Numbered from the stretch's first letter, positions 8,181 to 17,684 are shown. The stretch: 64,000 nucleotides of DNA from Pseudonocardia broussonetiae (GCF_013155125.1 NZ_CP053564.1:69501-133500), one strand, 5' to 3'. Notes: generated by a model from the letters alone, not told the origin. Numbers and translations: made by a program.

Positions 8181-9020
8181 GTGATAGGTCAGAACAGGAC
8201 AGTCCTCGCCGCACTCGCGCTGCTGCTGCTCGTGGGGTGCGGCGCCCCGGCGGCCGGGCCGTCGGCGGAGCGGTCGCTGATCCTGGCCACCACCACCAGC
8301 ACGCAGGACTCCGGCCTGCTCGACGCGCTGCTCCCGGCGTTCACCGCCGACACCGGATGGCAGGTGAAGACGGTGGCCGTGGGCAGCGGTCAGGCCATCG
8401 AGCTGGGCCGCCGCGGCGAGGCCGACGTGCTGCTCGTGCACTCCCCGGCGGCGGAGGAGGAGTTCGTGGCCGAGGGCACCGCCGGGCGGCGCCGGCTGGT
8501 GATGCACAACGACTTCGTGCTCGTCGGGCCCGCGTCCGATCCCGCCGGCGTCCGCGGGGCCGGTGCGGTGGAGGCGATGACGCGGATCGCCGGCTCGGGC
8601 GCGGTGTTCGTCTCCCGCGGCGACGACTCCGGCACCCACGCCCGGGAGGACCGGCTCTGGGAGTCGGCCGGGATCGCTCCGGGCGGACCCTGGTACCAGG
8701 AGACCGGGCAGGGCATGGGGGCGACGCTGCGGGTCGCCGACGAGAACGGCGGCTACACCCTCTCGGACCGGGCGACGTGGCTGAGCCAGGCGGGCTCGCT
8801 GGTGGTGCTGGGCGAGGGCGACCCGGGACTGCTCAACGTCTACCACGTGATCGAGATGACGACCGGCGCCGGTGAGCGGGTGCAGGCCGACGGCGCCGCC
8901 GCCTTCGCCGACTGGATCCTCGGCGCCCCCGCTCAGGAGATGATCGGCGACTTCGGCCGCGCGGAGTACGGGCAGCCGCTGTTCGTGCCCGACGCCGGCA
9001 AGCCCGATCCCACCGGATGA
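8181..9020 (+). CDS. tupA: Tungstate-type ABC transporter substrate-binding lipoprotein
   Basis: 279 residues. It has a lipoprotein signal with lipobox LVGC (Cys20) followed by a TupA-type binding protein: ATTTSTQDSGLLDALLPAF, the TTTS loop that binds the oxyanion, GSGQAIELGRRGEADVLLVH and FVSRGDDSGTH. The family captures tungstate (some members molybdate) outside the membrane. It is followed by its permease and ATPase, and lies divergent from a PBP-domain regulator. The metal choice between W and Mo cannot be proven from sequence. Confidence 0.88.
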   Translation: MIGQNRTVLAALALLLLVGCGAPAAGPSAERSLILATTTSTQDSGLLDALLPAFTADTGWQVKTVAVGSGQAIELGRRGEADVLLVHSPAAEEEFVAEGTAGRRRLVMHNDFVLVGPASDPAGVRGAGAVEAMTRIAGSGAVFVSRGDDSGTHAREDRLWESAGIAPGGPWYQETGQGMGATLRVADENGGYTLSDRATWLSQAGSLVVLGEGDPGLLNVYHVIEMTTGAGERVQADGAAAFADWILGAPAQEMIGDFGRAEYGQPLFVPDAGKPDPTG

Positions 9021-9042
9021 GCCGGCCCGTGGGCGTGGCCTG

Positions 9043-9744
9043 ATGGACGTCCTGCTCGACGGCCTGGTGGAGGCGTGGCGGCTGCTGGTCGGCGGCGACG
9101 CGGACACCTGGGAGATCACCGCACTGACGCTGCGGGTCTCGCTGACCGCGACCGCCGTGGCACTGGTCCTCGGTGTGCCCCTGGGCGCGGTGGTCGCGCT
9201 GACCCGGTTCCGGGGGCGACGGGTCGTGCTCGCCGCCGCCAACACCGGCCTCGGGCTGCCGCCGGTGGTGATCGGGCTGTTCGTCACCGTGCTGCTGTGG
9301 CGCAGCGGCCCGCTCGGGGCGTTCGAGCTGCTCTACACACCGACGGCGATGATCGTCGCGCAGGCGGCGATCGCCACGCCCGTCGTGGTCGCGCTGGCCA
9401 CCGTGGCGCTGCACCAGGTCGACCCGGACTTCCTCGTCCAGATGCAGGGCCTCGGCGCGACCCGCGGCCGGGCGCTGCTCGCGCTGTTCGGTGAGGCGCG
9501 GCTCCCGCTGCTCGCCGCGGCCATGGCCGCGTTCGGGGCGGTGGTCAGCGAGGTGGGTGCGGCGCAGATGGTGGGCGGCAACCTGGCCGGGGAGACCCGG
9601 GTGCTCACCACCGCGGCGGTGCTCGCCACCAGCCGCGGCGACTTCGCCCTGGCCATCGCGTTCGGGATGATCCTGCTGCTCATCGCGTTCGCCGTGAACC
9701 TGGTGCTGACCCTCGCCCACCACCGCGAGCCCGCCCGACCGTGA
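9043..9744 (+). CDS. tupB: Tungstate-type ABC transporter permease
   Basis: 233-residue hydrophobic protein with about five to six membrane segments and the binding-protein-dependent EAA loop around DFLVQMQGLGATRGRALLAL. The TupB family is about this size. It starts 22 bp after tupA, and its stop overlaps the start of the ATPase gene by 4 bp (GTGA), so translation is probably coupled. Confidence 0.86.
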   Translation: MDVLLDGLVEAWRLLVGGDADTWEITALTLRVSLTATAVALVLGVPLGAVVALTRFRGRRVVLAAANTGLGLPPVVIGLFVTVLLWRSGPLGAFELLYTPTAMIVAQAAIATPVVVALATVALHQVDPDFLVQMQGLGATRGRALLALFGEARLPLLAAAMAAFGAVVSEVGAAQMVGGNLAGETRVLTTAAVLATSRGDFALAIAFGMILLLIAFAVNLVLTLAHHREPARP

Positions 9745-10808
9745 GCCCCCGGATCGGGTGCCGCGACCTGCGGGTCGGCGTGCGCGACCGCGAACTGCTG
9801 CACGTGGAGCACCTCGACGTCGAGGCCGGTGAGGCGCTGGCGGTGCTCGGACCCAACGGCGCCGGGAAGTCCACGCTGCTGCGCGCGCTCGCCCAGATCG
9901 GCCGGCTGCACCGCACCGGACAGGTCCTGCTCGACGGGCGCCCCGTCGACGCCCGGGCGATGCGAGGCGCGGTCGCCGCGGTGCTGCAGCGCCCGATCCT
10001 GCGCCGGGGGACGGTCGCGGCCAACGCCGCCGCGGGACTGCGGCTGCGCGGTGCCGGCCGTGCCGAGGCCGCCCGCCGGTCCGCGCCCTGGCTCGACGCC
10101 CTCGGCGTCGGGCACCTGGCCGGCCGCGACGCCCGGACGCTGTCCGGCGGCGAGGCCCAGCGGGTGGCGATCGCCCGCGCGCTCGCCGTCGGGCCACGGG
10201 TGCTGCTGCTCGACGAACCCTTCAGCGGACTGGACGCCACCACCCGCACCGACCTGCTCGCCGACCTGCGCGCGGTGCTCGACGACCTCGACACCGCCAC
10301 CGTGCTCGTCACCCACGACCGCTACGAGGCCCGTGCTCTCGCCGGGCGCACCGCGCTGCTCGTGGCCGGGCGGATCCGCCAGCACGGCCCCACCGCCGAG
10401 GTGCTCGACCGGCCCGCCGACGCCGACTGCGCGCAGCTCGTCGGCTGCACCAACCTGTTCCCGCCCTCCCTCACCGGGCGGTCCGGGCTGCTCGCCGCCC
10501 GTCCCGAGCACTGCCGCCCGCTGCGGCCCGACGACAGCGCGCCGCCCGGCGACGGCGACGTCCGGGTGCGGGGCACCGTCCGCCGGATCGTGCCGTGGGG
10601 TGCCGGCGTGCGCGTCGACGTCGACCCCGGGACCGGCGGTCCGGCACTGACCTGCCTCGTTCCCACCGGCCCCGACGGAGACCTGCACCGCGGCACGCCC
10701 ACGGTCGTCACCGTCGGGAGCGCCGATCTGCGCGCGGTCGCGGCGTCCGGCGACGCAGCTCCCCTGCCCGCACCCGTCCTCCGGGGCGGGCGGCGTCACC
10801 GGTGGTAG
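9741..10808 (+). CDS. tupC: Tungstate-type ABC transporter ATP-binding protein
   Basis: 355 residues. Walker A is GPNGAGKST (37-45), the Q-loop Gln is near 83, the signature LSGGE is at 134-138, Walker B is VLLLDEP (154-160) and the switch His lies in VLVTHD. The C-terminal ~120 residues (VRVRGTVRRIVPWGAGVRVD) resemble the TOBE/MOP-like domain found in molybdate and tungstate ATPases, where it may bind the anion and gate transport. It completes the tupABC operon. Confidence 0.88.
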   Translation: MSPRIGCRDLRVGVRDRELLHVEHLDVEAGEALAVLGPNGAGKSTLLRALAQIGRLHRTGQVLLDGRPVDARAMRGAVAAVLQRPILRRGTVAANAAAGLRLRGAGRAEAARRSAPWLDALGVGHLAGRDARTLSGGEAQRVAIARALAVGPRVLLLDEPFSGLDATTRTDLLADLRAVLDDLDTATVLVTHDRYEARALAGRTALLVAGRIRQHGPTAEVLDRPADADCAQLVGCTNLFPPSLTGRSGLLAARPEHCRPLRPDDSAPPGDGDVRVRGTVRRIVPWGAGVRVDVDPGTGGPALTCLVPTGPDGDLHRGTPTVVTVGSADLRAVAASGDAAPLPAPVLRGGRRHRW

Positions 10809-10816
10809 AAGGGACT

Positions 10817-11638
10817 ATGACCGCCACGACGCACTCCACGACGGCGACCGACGGCGCGCGCGTCGACTACACCGAGCACCACCGCTCCGGCGCCGGCCGC
10901 CCGGTGGTGCTGCTCGCCGGGTTCGGGGCGCCGGCGACCTCGTGGCTGCACCAGGTGCCCGCGCTCGTGCGGGCGGACCACCGGGTGGTCACCGTGGACC
11001 TGCCCGGCCACGGCACCGCGGGCCCGACGCCGGACGGCAGCACCATGGCGGGCCGCGCCGACCACCTGCACGCGCTGCTCGAGCACCTGGACCTGCACGG
11101 CGCCGTGCTCGTCGGCGGCTCGATGGGCGGCAACACGATCTGGGCGCGCGTGGCGGCCCACGGCACCGGGCGGCTGGCCGGCGTCGTGATCGCCGACCAG
11201 ACGCCGACGATGGTCAACACGGCCGACTGGCCGCACGGGTTCTACGGCTACACCGAGGCCAACCGGGAGGCGTTCTTCGACGACGGCATCCCGGGCACCG
11301 GGCACGGCACGCCGCTGTGGCGCCGGGGCCTGCGCCTGGTCCGGCTGCTCCGGGCGATGCGGGGCGCGCGGCGCACGCTGAGCCCGGCCGACCACGTGCT
11401 CCTCGACGACCACGGCGCCGCCGACTGGCGCGGCACGGTGCGTGCGGTGGACGTGCCCGTCCTCTTCGTCGCCGGGGCCGAGAGCGAGCTGTGGCCCGCC
11501 GCCCACGCCGACGCGTCGGCCGCACTCACCCCCCGCGCCCGCGCGGTCACGATCCCCGGCGCCGGCCACGCGGTGAACATGGAGCAGCCCGCGGCGTTCA
11601 ACCGGGCGCTGCTGGAGTTCGTGCAGGGCCTGGGCTGA
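10817..11638 (+). CDS. Alpha/beta-hydrolase
   Basis: 273 residues from the ATG at 10817, with AGAAGGG upstream. The nucleophile elbow is GGSMGG with Ser102, the His is in GAGHAVNME (His250), and the acid is probably in the GAESELW loop (about 221-223). The oxyanion strand LLAGFGAP and DLPGHG are typical. It could be an esterase, epoxide hydrolase-like or C-C hydrolase; the sequence does not decide. It starts 8 bp after tupC but need not share its role. Confidence 0.85.
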   Translation: MTATTHSTTATDGARVDYTEHHRSGAGRPVVLLAGFGAPATSWLHQVPALVRADHRVVTVDLPGHGTAGPTPDGSTMAGRADHLHALLEHLDLHGAVLVGGSMGGNTIWARVAAHGTGRLAGVVIADQTPTMVNTADWPHGFYGYTEANREAFFDDGIPGTGHGTPLWRRGLRLVRLLRAMRGARRTLSPADHVLLDDHGAADWRGTVRAVDVPVLFVAGAESELWPAAHADASAALTPRARAVTIPGAGHAVNMEQPAAFNRALLEFVQGLG

Positions 11639-11642
11639 TCCC

Positions 11643-13352
11643 TCAGCCGAGCCGGCCCGACGCCGCGTGCAGGACCAGGAGCACCTGCAGGTCCAGCGCC
11701 CGCTTCTGCCAGCCGTCCCCGAGCAGGCGGTCGAGCGTCGCCAGCCGCTGGTAGAGCGTGTTGACGTGGACGCCGAGCGCGGCGGCGGTAGAGGTCGGGC
11801 GCCGCCCGTGCTCGAGGTAGGTGCGCAGCGTGTCGACCAGCGGCACCCGGCGCACCCGCTCCTCCGCCAGCACCCGGCCGAGCTCGCGCTGCACCTGGTC
11901 GGCGAGCTCGCGGCGCCCGGAGTGGCTGAGCAGCACGGCGAACACGCCGAGGTCGCCCGCGCGGACCAGCTCGCCGTCACGTCCCAGCGCGGTGAGCGCC
12001 CGGGCGGTCCGGCTCGCGTCGGCGTAGGCCCGGCGCAGCTCCGACGCGGGCACCGGCCCGGCGAGGCCGGCCGTCGGCGCCCCCGCGCGGGTCCAGGCGT
12101 CGTGCAGGTCCGCGCCGTCCGCGCCCGCACCCACCGGGCGCACCAGCACGAGCTGGCCCCGTAGTGCGGCGGCGGCGCCCGGCTCGCCGGGCAGCCCGGC
12201 CGCCCACCGGCGCGCCGCCTCGGGGTCGCCGTCCGCCACCAGCACCAGGTGCTCGCGGCGCGGGTCGAGGCCGGCACCGCGCAGCCGGCGCCGCTCCGCC
12301 GCGGCGTCGGGTTCGGCGCGGGTGAGCAGGTCGACGGTCGCGATGTCGCGCCCGAGGCGGTCGGCGCGCTCCGCGGCGCGGCGCCCGGTCAGCGTGAGCG
12401 CCAGCACCGGCGCCGCCCGCTCCATGAGGAGCACGACGGCCGGGTCCGGATCGGGGTCGTCGACGGCGAGGGCGCCGAGGAGGTCGCCCGCGGCCACGAC
12501 GGGGCGGACGACGCCAACGTGCGGGCCCCGCGCGGCGTCCGGGTCGAGCCACCGCAGCGGGGTGGGCGTCATCGCCCGCACCCGCTCCAGCAGCGAGTCC
12601 AGGTCGCCGCCCTCGAGGACGGCCGCGGTGAGCTCGGCGTCGAGCGCCAGGGTGCGCTGCAGCACCGCCTCCGACTCCGCCAGCCGCTGCCGCGACCGCG
12701 CGTTGTCGATGGCGAGGGCGGCGTGCGCGGCCAGGCCCTGCAGCAGCCGCACCTCGTCGTCGTCGAACACCCGCTCCTGGCGCTTCGCCGCCAGCAGCGC
12801 CCCCAGGACCCGGCCGCGGACGGCGAGCGGGACGCCGAGCAGGCCGCGCAGCCCCTCGGCCGACGCCGCCCGGTCGGCCGTCTCCTCGTGCTCGATCCGG
12901 GCCTCGGTGCGGTAGTCGCGGGTCCACATCGCCTCGCCCGAGGCGATCACCCGGCCGATCAGGCCGCCGCCCGCGGGCAGGCGCACGCCCACCAGCCGCG
13001 GGCTGCGGGCACCGTCGGCCACCGCGATCCGCATGGCCCGGTCCTCGCCCTCGACCAGCGCCAGGTAGGTGAGGTCGACGCCGAGCAGCCGCCGCGCCTG
13101 CGCGACGACCTCGCGCAGCAGGTCCTCCGGGTCGAGCACCACGGCGAGCCGTCCCGCCACGTCGTTGAGCGCCGCGAGCTCGACCGCCCGCTGGCGGCGC
13201 TCGGCCAGCAGCGCGGCCACCTCGAGCGCCGCGCGGGCCTGCGCGTCGGCCCGCTCGGGGGGCGTCCCCGCGGCGACGAGGGCGCGCCGGTGCGCCTCGA
13301 GCGCGTCGAGCGACGCCTGGCCGGCCAGCAGGTGCACCCAGTCCGACGTCAT
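11643..13352 (-). CDS. GAF-domain PucR/CdaR-family transcriptional regulator
   Basis: 569 residues. A GAF sensor at about 75-215 (DPEDLLREVVAQARRLLGVD, VPLAVRGRVLGALLAAKR) is followed by a GGDEF-like central region and a PucR C-terminal helix-turn-helix (PLVDTLRTYLEHGRRPTSTA, VHVNTLYQRLATLDRLLG). Such regulators typically activate an adjacent catabolic operon in response to a small molecule. Divergent from the MFS/FAD-oxidase pair at 13476-16192 with 123 bp between, so that pair is the most likely target. It converges with the alpha/beta-hydrolase, leaving only 4 bp. Confidence 0.88.
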   Translation of the reverse strand: MTSDWVHLLAGQASLDALEAHRRALVAAGTPPERADAQARAALEVAALLAERRQRAVELAALNDVAGRLAVVLDPEDLLREVVAQARRLLGVDLTYLALVEGEDRAMRIAVADGARSPRLVGVRLPAGGGLIGRVIASGEAMWTRDYRTEARIEHEETADRAASAEGLRGLLGVPLAVRGRVLGALLAAKRQERVFDDDEVRLLQGLAAHAALAIDNARSRQRLAESEAVLQRTLALDAELTAAVLEGGDLDSLLERVRAMTPTPLRWLDPDAARGPHVGVVRPVVAAGDLLGALAVDDPDPDPAVVLLMERAAPVLALTLTGRRAAERADRLGRDIATVDLLTRAEPDAAAERRRLRGAGLDPRREHLVLVADGDPEAARRWAAGLPGEPGAAAALRGQLVLVRPVGAGADGADLHDAWTRAGAPTAGLAGPVPASELRRAYADASRTARALTALGRDGELVRAGDLGVFAVLLSHSGRRELADQVQRELGRVLAEERVRRVPLVDTLRTYLEHGRRPTSTAAALGVHVNTLYQRLATLDRLLGDGWQKRALDLQVLLVLHAASGRLG

Positions 13353-13475
13353 GTGGAGGATCCTGCCACCGGATCGGCGGGACGACGGAGGATCCGTCCA
13401 TTACGCGGCGGGGTGCCCGCACCGCACCCTGGTGCGACCACCGAGCGACAGCGCCGCCGACTCCAGGAGAACACG

Positions 13476-14768
13476 ATGACCCGAGCGATCCCGTCGCCCA
13501 CCACGGACGGTGCCGACGCCCCGGCCGCCGGGGTGCGGCCGTCCGGCCTGCGCCGCCTGTCGTTCGGGCTGCTGATGGTGTACGTGTCCATCCTCGCCAT
13601 CAACTCCGGCGGCCTCGGCATCCTGATCCCCGACCTGGTCAGCCGCATCGACGAGGCGAACAAGGTCGGCAACCTCGCGATCGTCTCCACCGTCGCGTTC
13701 CTCGCCAACGTCTTCGCGCAGCCGATCGCGGGCGCCCTGTCCGACGCGACGCGCTCGCGGTTCGGCCGCCGGACGCCGTGGATGGTCGGCGGTGGACTCG
13801 TGGCCGCAGGGTTCATGGTCGGGCTGCCGATGGCGGGCTCGGTCGTCACCGTCGCGATCGTCTGGCTCGCCGTGCAGCTCGGCGTGAACGCCCTGCAGGC
13901 CGCGGCCACCGCGCTCGTCCCCGACCGCTTCCCGCCCGCCCGCCGCGGCGGCGTCTCCGGCATGGTCGGCCTCGGCATCACCATCGGCAACGCGGTCGGC
14001 GCGATCGTCGCGGGCTCGCTGGCCGCGCAGGGCGCGCTCCCCTATCTGGTGCTGGCCGTCCTGATGGTCGTGGTCGTCGGCTCGTTCGTGCTGGTCAACC
14101 GCGACTCGTCCAGCCTCACCGACGCCCCGCGCGAGCCGTTCTCGCCGACGGCGTTCCTCGCCGGCTTCTGGGTCTCGCCGCGCCGCCACCCCGACTTCGC
14201 CTGGGCCTTCGCGTCACGCTTCCTCATGGTGATCGGCTTCTACGGCGCCCAGACCTACGGCCTCTACATCCTGCGCGACTACGTGGGCCTGTCCGACACC
14301 GAGTCGACCGCCGTCGCCGCCCAGGTCGGCATCGTGCTGCTCGTCGGCGTCCTCCTCTCGGCTCTGGCCAGCGGCTGGCTGTCGGACAAGGTGGGCCGGC
14401 GCAAGCCCTTCATCGTGTGGTCCTCGGTCGTCATGGCGATCGCCCTGGCCGTCCCGCTGTTCGTGCCGACCGTCACCGGCGTGCTGGTCTACAGCTTCCT
14501 GCTCGGCCTGGGCTTCGGGACCTACATCTCGATCGACCTCGCCCTGATGACCGAGGTCCTGCCCGCCCGGCCCGCCGGCGGGCAGAGCACCGCGGGACGC
14601 GACCTGGCCGTCCTCGGCCTGGCCACCACGCTGCCGCAGGCGCTGAGCCCGTCGATCGCGGCCGGCCTGGTGAGCGCCACCGGCGGCTACCCCGCCGTGT
14701 TCGTCTCCGGCATCGTGTTCGTCATCATCGGCGCGGTGGCCGTCCTGCCGATCCGGTCGGTCCGATGA
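13476..14768 (+). CDS. MFS transporter
   Basis: 430 residues with about 12 membrane segments. The A-motif-like loop is GALSDATRSRFGRRTPWM, and a second one in the C-terminal half reads GWLSDKVGRRKPF. ATG after AGGAGA. It shares a 4-bp ATGA overlap with the following FAD-linked oxidase, so it probably imports that enzyme's hydroxy-acid substrate (inference). The PucR regulator lies upstream in opposite orientation. Confidence 0.87.
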   Translation: MTRAIPSPTTDGADAPAAGVRPSGLRRLSFGLLMVYVSILAINSGGLGILIPDLVSRIDEANKVGNLAIVSTVAFLANVFAQPIAGALSDATRSRFGRRTPWMVGGGLVAAGFMVGLPMAGSVVTVAIVWLAVQLGVNALQAAATALVPDRFPPARRGGVSGMVGLGITIGNAVGAIVAGSLAAQGALPYLVLAVLMVVVVGSFVLVNRDSSSLTDAPREPFSPTAFLAGFWVSPRRHPDFAWAFASRFLMVIGFYGAQTYGLYILRDYVGLSDTESTAVAAQVGIVLLVGVLLSALASGWLSDKVGRRKPFIVWSSVVMAIALAVPLFVPTVTGVLVYSFLLGLGFGTYISIDLALMTEVLPARPAGGQSTAGRDLAVLGLATTLPQALSPSIAAGLVSATGGYPAVFVSGIVFVIIGAVAVLPIRSVR

Positions 14769-16192
14769 CCGCCGTCCTGCCCGACGTCGACCGGGACCGG
14801 CACCACGCCGAGGACGCGCTGCGCTCCGCCCTCGTGCTGCTGCTCCCCGAGGGGACGGTCCTCACCGCCCCCGAGTCCCGCGAGCAGTACCGGGATGACG
14901 AGGCCGAGTGGGCGCCGTCCGCCCTCCCGGTCGCGGTGGTGCGGCCGACCACCGCCGAGCAGGTCCGCGACGTGGTGCGGCTGTGCCTGCGGCACGGCGC
15001 GCCCGTCGTCGCCCGCGGGGCGGGCACCGGCCTGTCCGGCGGCGCCAACGCCGTCGAGGGCGGCGTGGTCGTCAGCCTGGAGCGGATGGACGCGGTGGTC
15101 GAGGTGAACACCCTCGAGCGCTACGCGGTCGTGCAGCCGGGCGTCGTCAACGACGACCTGCGCTCGGCCGCCGCGGAGGTGGGGCTCTGGTACCCGCCGG
15201 ACCCGGCCAGCTCCCCCTGGTCGACGATCGGCGGCAACGTGGCCACCAACGCGGGTGGCGTCTGCTGCGTGAAGTACGGCGTGACGCGCGACTACGTGCT
15301 CGCGCTGCAGGTCGTCACCGGCACCGGCGAGCTCGTGCGGGTCGGGCGGCGCACCGCCAAGGGCGTCGCGGGCTACGACCTGGTCGGCCTGCTCGTGGGG
15401 TCCGAGGGCACCCTCGGCATCGTCACCGAGGTCACCGTCCGGCTGCGCCCGGCCCGGCCGGCCGAGCAGACGGTCGTCGGCTACTTCGACTCGCTGGTGG
15501 CGGCGGGCGGGGCCGTCGCCGCCGTCGCCGCGGCGGGCGTGGTCCCGTCCGCGCTCGAGCTGCTCGACGAGCAGTGCCTCGCCGCGGTCGACGCGTGGAA
15601 GAACACCGGCCTGCGCGCCGACGCCGTCGCGATCCTGCTGGCCCGCGTCGACGCCCCCGGGCCGGCCGGGGACGCCGAGGCCGACGCGGTGCTCGCCGCC
15701 TTCGAGACGGCCGGCGCGAGCTGGGCGGCCCGGTCCGGCGACCAGGCGGAGGCCGACGCGCTGTTCGCCGCGCGCCGCCTCGCCTACCCCGCGCTCGAAC
15801 GGCTCGGCCCGGTGCTCACCGAGGACGTCTGCGTCCCGGTGGGCGCCGTCCCCGCGATGCTCGCCCGCGTCGAGGAGATCGGGCGGCGCCACGACGTCCG
15901 GGTCGCGACCATCGCCCACGCGGGCGACGGCAACCTGCACCCGCTGCTCATCACGCCCCCCGGCGACGACGCCGCCCGCGAGCGGGCGCAGCGCGCCTTC
16001 GCCGAGATCATCACGGCGGCGCTGGACCTCGGCGGGACCGTCACCGGCGAGCACGGCGTGGGCCTGCTCAAGCGCGACGGCCTGGAGGCCGAGCTCGACC
16101 CGGCCGTCACCGAGATGCACCGCGCCCTGCGGCGCGCGCTCGACCCGCACGGGATCCTCAACCCCGGCAAGGTCGTCGCCGCGCGGCCGTAG
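14765..16192 (+). CDS. FAD-linked 2-hydroxy-acid oxidase/dehydrogenase (GlcD/D-lactate dehydrogenase type)
   Basis: 475 residues. The PCMH/FAD_binding_4 domain shows VARGAGTGLSGGANAVEGG and SPWSTIGGNVATNAGG. The C-terminal oxidase domain ends with IAHAGDGNLHPLL, GEHGVGLLKRD and ILNPGKV, as in GlcD and D-lactate dehydrogenases. It oxidises a 2-hydroxy acid to the 2-oxo acid, passing electrons to the respiratory chain. No GlcE/GlcF partner is adjacent, so it probably works as a single subunit. Translationally coupled to the MFS gene. Confidence 0.88.
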   Translation: MTAVLPDVDRDRHHAEDALRSALVLLLPEGTVLTAPESREQYRDDEAEWAPSALPVAVVRPTTAEQVRDVVRLCLRHGAPVVARGAGTGLSGGANAVEGGVVVSLERMDAVVEVNTLERYAVVQPGVVNDDLRSAAAEVGLWYPPDPASSPWSTIGGNVATNAGGVCCVKYGVTRDYVLALQVVTGTGELVRVGRRTAKGVAGYDLVGLLVGSEGTLGIVTEVTVRLRPARPAEQTVVGYFDSLVAAGGAVAAVAAAGVVPSALELLDEQCLAAVDAWKNTGLRADAVAILLARVDAPGPAGDAEADAVLAAFETAGASWAARSGDQAEADALFAARRLAYPALERLGPVLTEDVCVPVGAVPAMLARVEEIGRRHDVRVATIAHAGDGNLHPLLITPPGDDAARERAQRAFAEIITAALDLGGTVTGEHGVGLLKRDGLEAELDPAVTEMHRALRRALDPHGILNPGKVVAARP

Positions 16193-16298
16193 AGCGGCAG
16201 CCCTCACACGACCACCACGCGGGTGTGCACGGTCAAGGACATGCGGGTGCCTCTCCTCCCGTCTCACGACCGCGCCGATCGGTCGTCGGTCAAGCGCG

Positions 16299-16346
16299 GT
16301 GCCTGCTCGTCTCGGTGCCTGCTCGTCTCCGTGCCTGCTCGTCTCA
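16299..16346. repeat. Three tandem 16-bp repeats at the end of the MHS transporter gene
   Basis: GTGCCTGCTCGTCTC plus one variable base (G, C, A) at 16299-16314, 16315-16330 and 16331-16346. The last unit contains the stop codon of the minus-strand transporter (complement at 16344-16346). The copies differ only at the sixteenth base, suggesting recent slippage. The rest of the gap 16193-16298 has no recognised gene except a doubtful 12-codon frame at 16204-16242 (minus). Confidence 0.85.
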
Positions 16347-17684
16347 GTGCGTGCGCAGGTCCGACCAGGCCGTCTCGCGGATCCCGAGCGACACGGCGCC
16401 GCTCAGCAGGGCGGCGGCGAGCAGGTACCACGCTGGGGCGATCACGCTGCCGGTCGCCGACACCAGCAGCGTCGACACGAGCGGGGCGGTACCGCTGAAG
16501 ATCGCGGTCACCAGTGCGTGCGGGAAGGCCATGGCGGTGGTGCGGTTGCGGGCGGGGAACATCTCGGCGAAGAGCGACGGGATCACGCCGAGCCCGATCG
16601 CCACGGGGACCCAGAGCAGGAGCTGCCCGGCGAGCGCCGGCCCGAACCCGCCCGTCGACAGCAGCAGGTAGGCGGGGAAGGCGAGGACGGCGAGCAGGAC
16701 GGCCGAGGCGAGCATCATCGGCCTGCGTCCGACGCGGTCGGACAGGTGTCCGGCGGCCAGGACGAGCAGCGAGCCGATGGTGGTGGCGACCAGGGCCGTG
16801 CCGTAGGCGACGCCCGGCGGCTGCTGCACCACGACGAGCAGGTAGGACAGGACGAACCCGAGGACGGTGTAGGAGCCGACGGCGACGGCGATGCCGATGC
16901 CGAAGACCTGCAGCATCGGCCGGATCGAACGCGACGGGGCGGCCTGCCCCGGCGCGGCCGCCGCGGCCTCGGCCTTCATCGCCTGGAAGGCCGGGGACTC
17001 GGTCGCGCGGCGCCGCAGGTAGCGGCCGATCAGCAGGAGCGGGACGCTGAGCAGGAACGCCAGCCGCCACCAGCCGTCGGCCACGCCCTGCGGCGTGACG
17101 ACCGCGTTGAGCACCACGACCACGGCGAGGCCGAGCGCGAAGCCCAGTGCCGCGGTGACGTAGGTGATCGAGCCGTACAGCCCGCGGCGCCGGGGAGGCG
17201 CGACCTCGACGAGGTAGGTCGTGGCCGTGGCGAACTCCCCGCCGATGGCCATGCCCTGCGCGACCCGGAGCAGGACGAGCAGGACCGGCGCCGCCACCCC
17301 GATCGCGGCGTAGGTGGGCAGCAGCCCCATCCCGACGGTCGAGACCCCCATCAGGACGATGATCACCACGAGCCCGGACCTGCGGCCGCGGTGGTCGGAC
17401 AGCCGGCCGAACACGAGCGCACCGATCGGCCGGGCGACGTAGCCGACGGCGAAGACGGACAGGCTCGCCAGCAGGCTGGCCGAGGCGCTGGTGGACGGGA
17501 AGAAGAGCGGCCCGAGGATGCTGGCGAGCGTCGCGTAGACCGCGAAGTCGTACCACTCCAGCAGGTTGCCCATGGCGATCGCGACGACCGCCCGGCGCCG
17601 GACGGCCGCGGTGGGCCGCTCGACGACGGCGACGGTGTCGGGCTCGGCGGTCCCGGAGGGGGCGCTGTCTGCGGGGACGGTCAT
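16344..17684 (-). CDS. MFS transporter, metabolite:H+ symporter (MHS) type
   Basis: 446 residues, 12 predicted membrane segments. MHS-family hallmarks are GNLLEWYDFAVYATLASILG in segment 1, FGRLSDHRGRRSGLV after segment 2, and RVAQGMAIGGEFATATTYLV. Relatives carry citrate, proline/betaine, alpha-ketoglutarate, shikimate or aromatic acids with protons. Its ATG overlaps the stop of the broken iron-ADH gene upstream (ATGA), so it was once the last gene of that operon. Confidence 0.88.
   Translation of the reverse strand: MTVPADSAPSGTAEPDTVAVVERPTAAVRRRAVVAIAMGNLLEWYDFAVYATLASILGPLFFPSTSASASLLASLSVFAVGYVARPIGALVFGRLSDHRGRRSGLVVIIVLMGVSTVGMGLLPTYAAIGVAAPVLLVLLRVAQGMAIGGEFATATTYLVEVAPPRRRGLYGSITYVTAALGFALGLAVVVVLNAVVTPQGVADGWWRLAFLLSVPLLLIGRYLRRRATESPAFQAMKAEAAAAAPGQAAPSRSIRPMLQVFGIGIAVAVGSYTVLGFVLSYLLVVVQQPPGVAYGTALVATTIGSLLVLAAGHLSDRVGRRPMMLASAVLLAVLAFPAYLLLSTGGFGPALAGQLLLWVPVAIGLGVIPSLFAEMFPARNRTTAMAFPHALVTAIFSGTAPLVSTLLVSATGSVIAPAWYLLAAALLSGAVSLGIRETAWSDLRTH

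Noticed and set aside
12249..14768. Long plus-strand frame including the MFS transporter
   Set aside because: The first ~400 codons are antisense to the PucR regulator. The ATG at 13476 with AGGAGA marks the true start.
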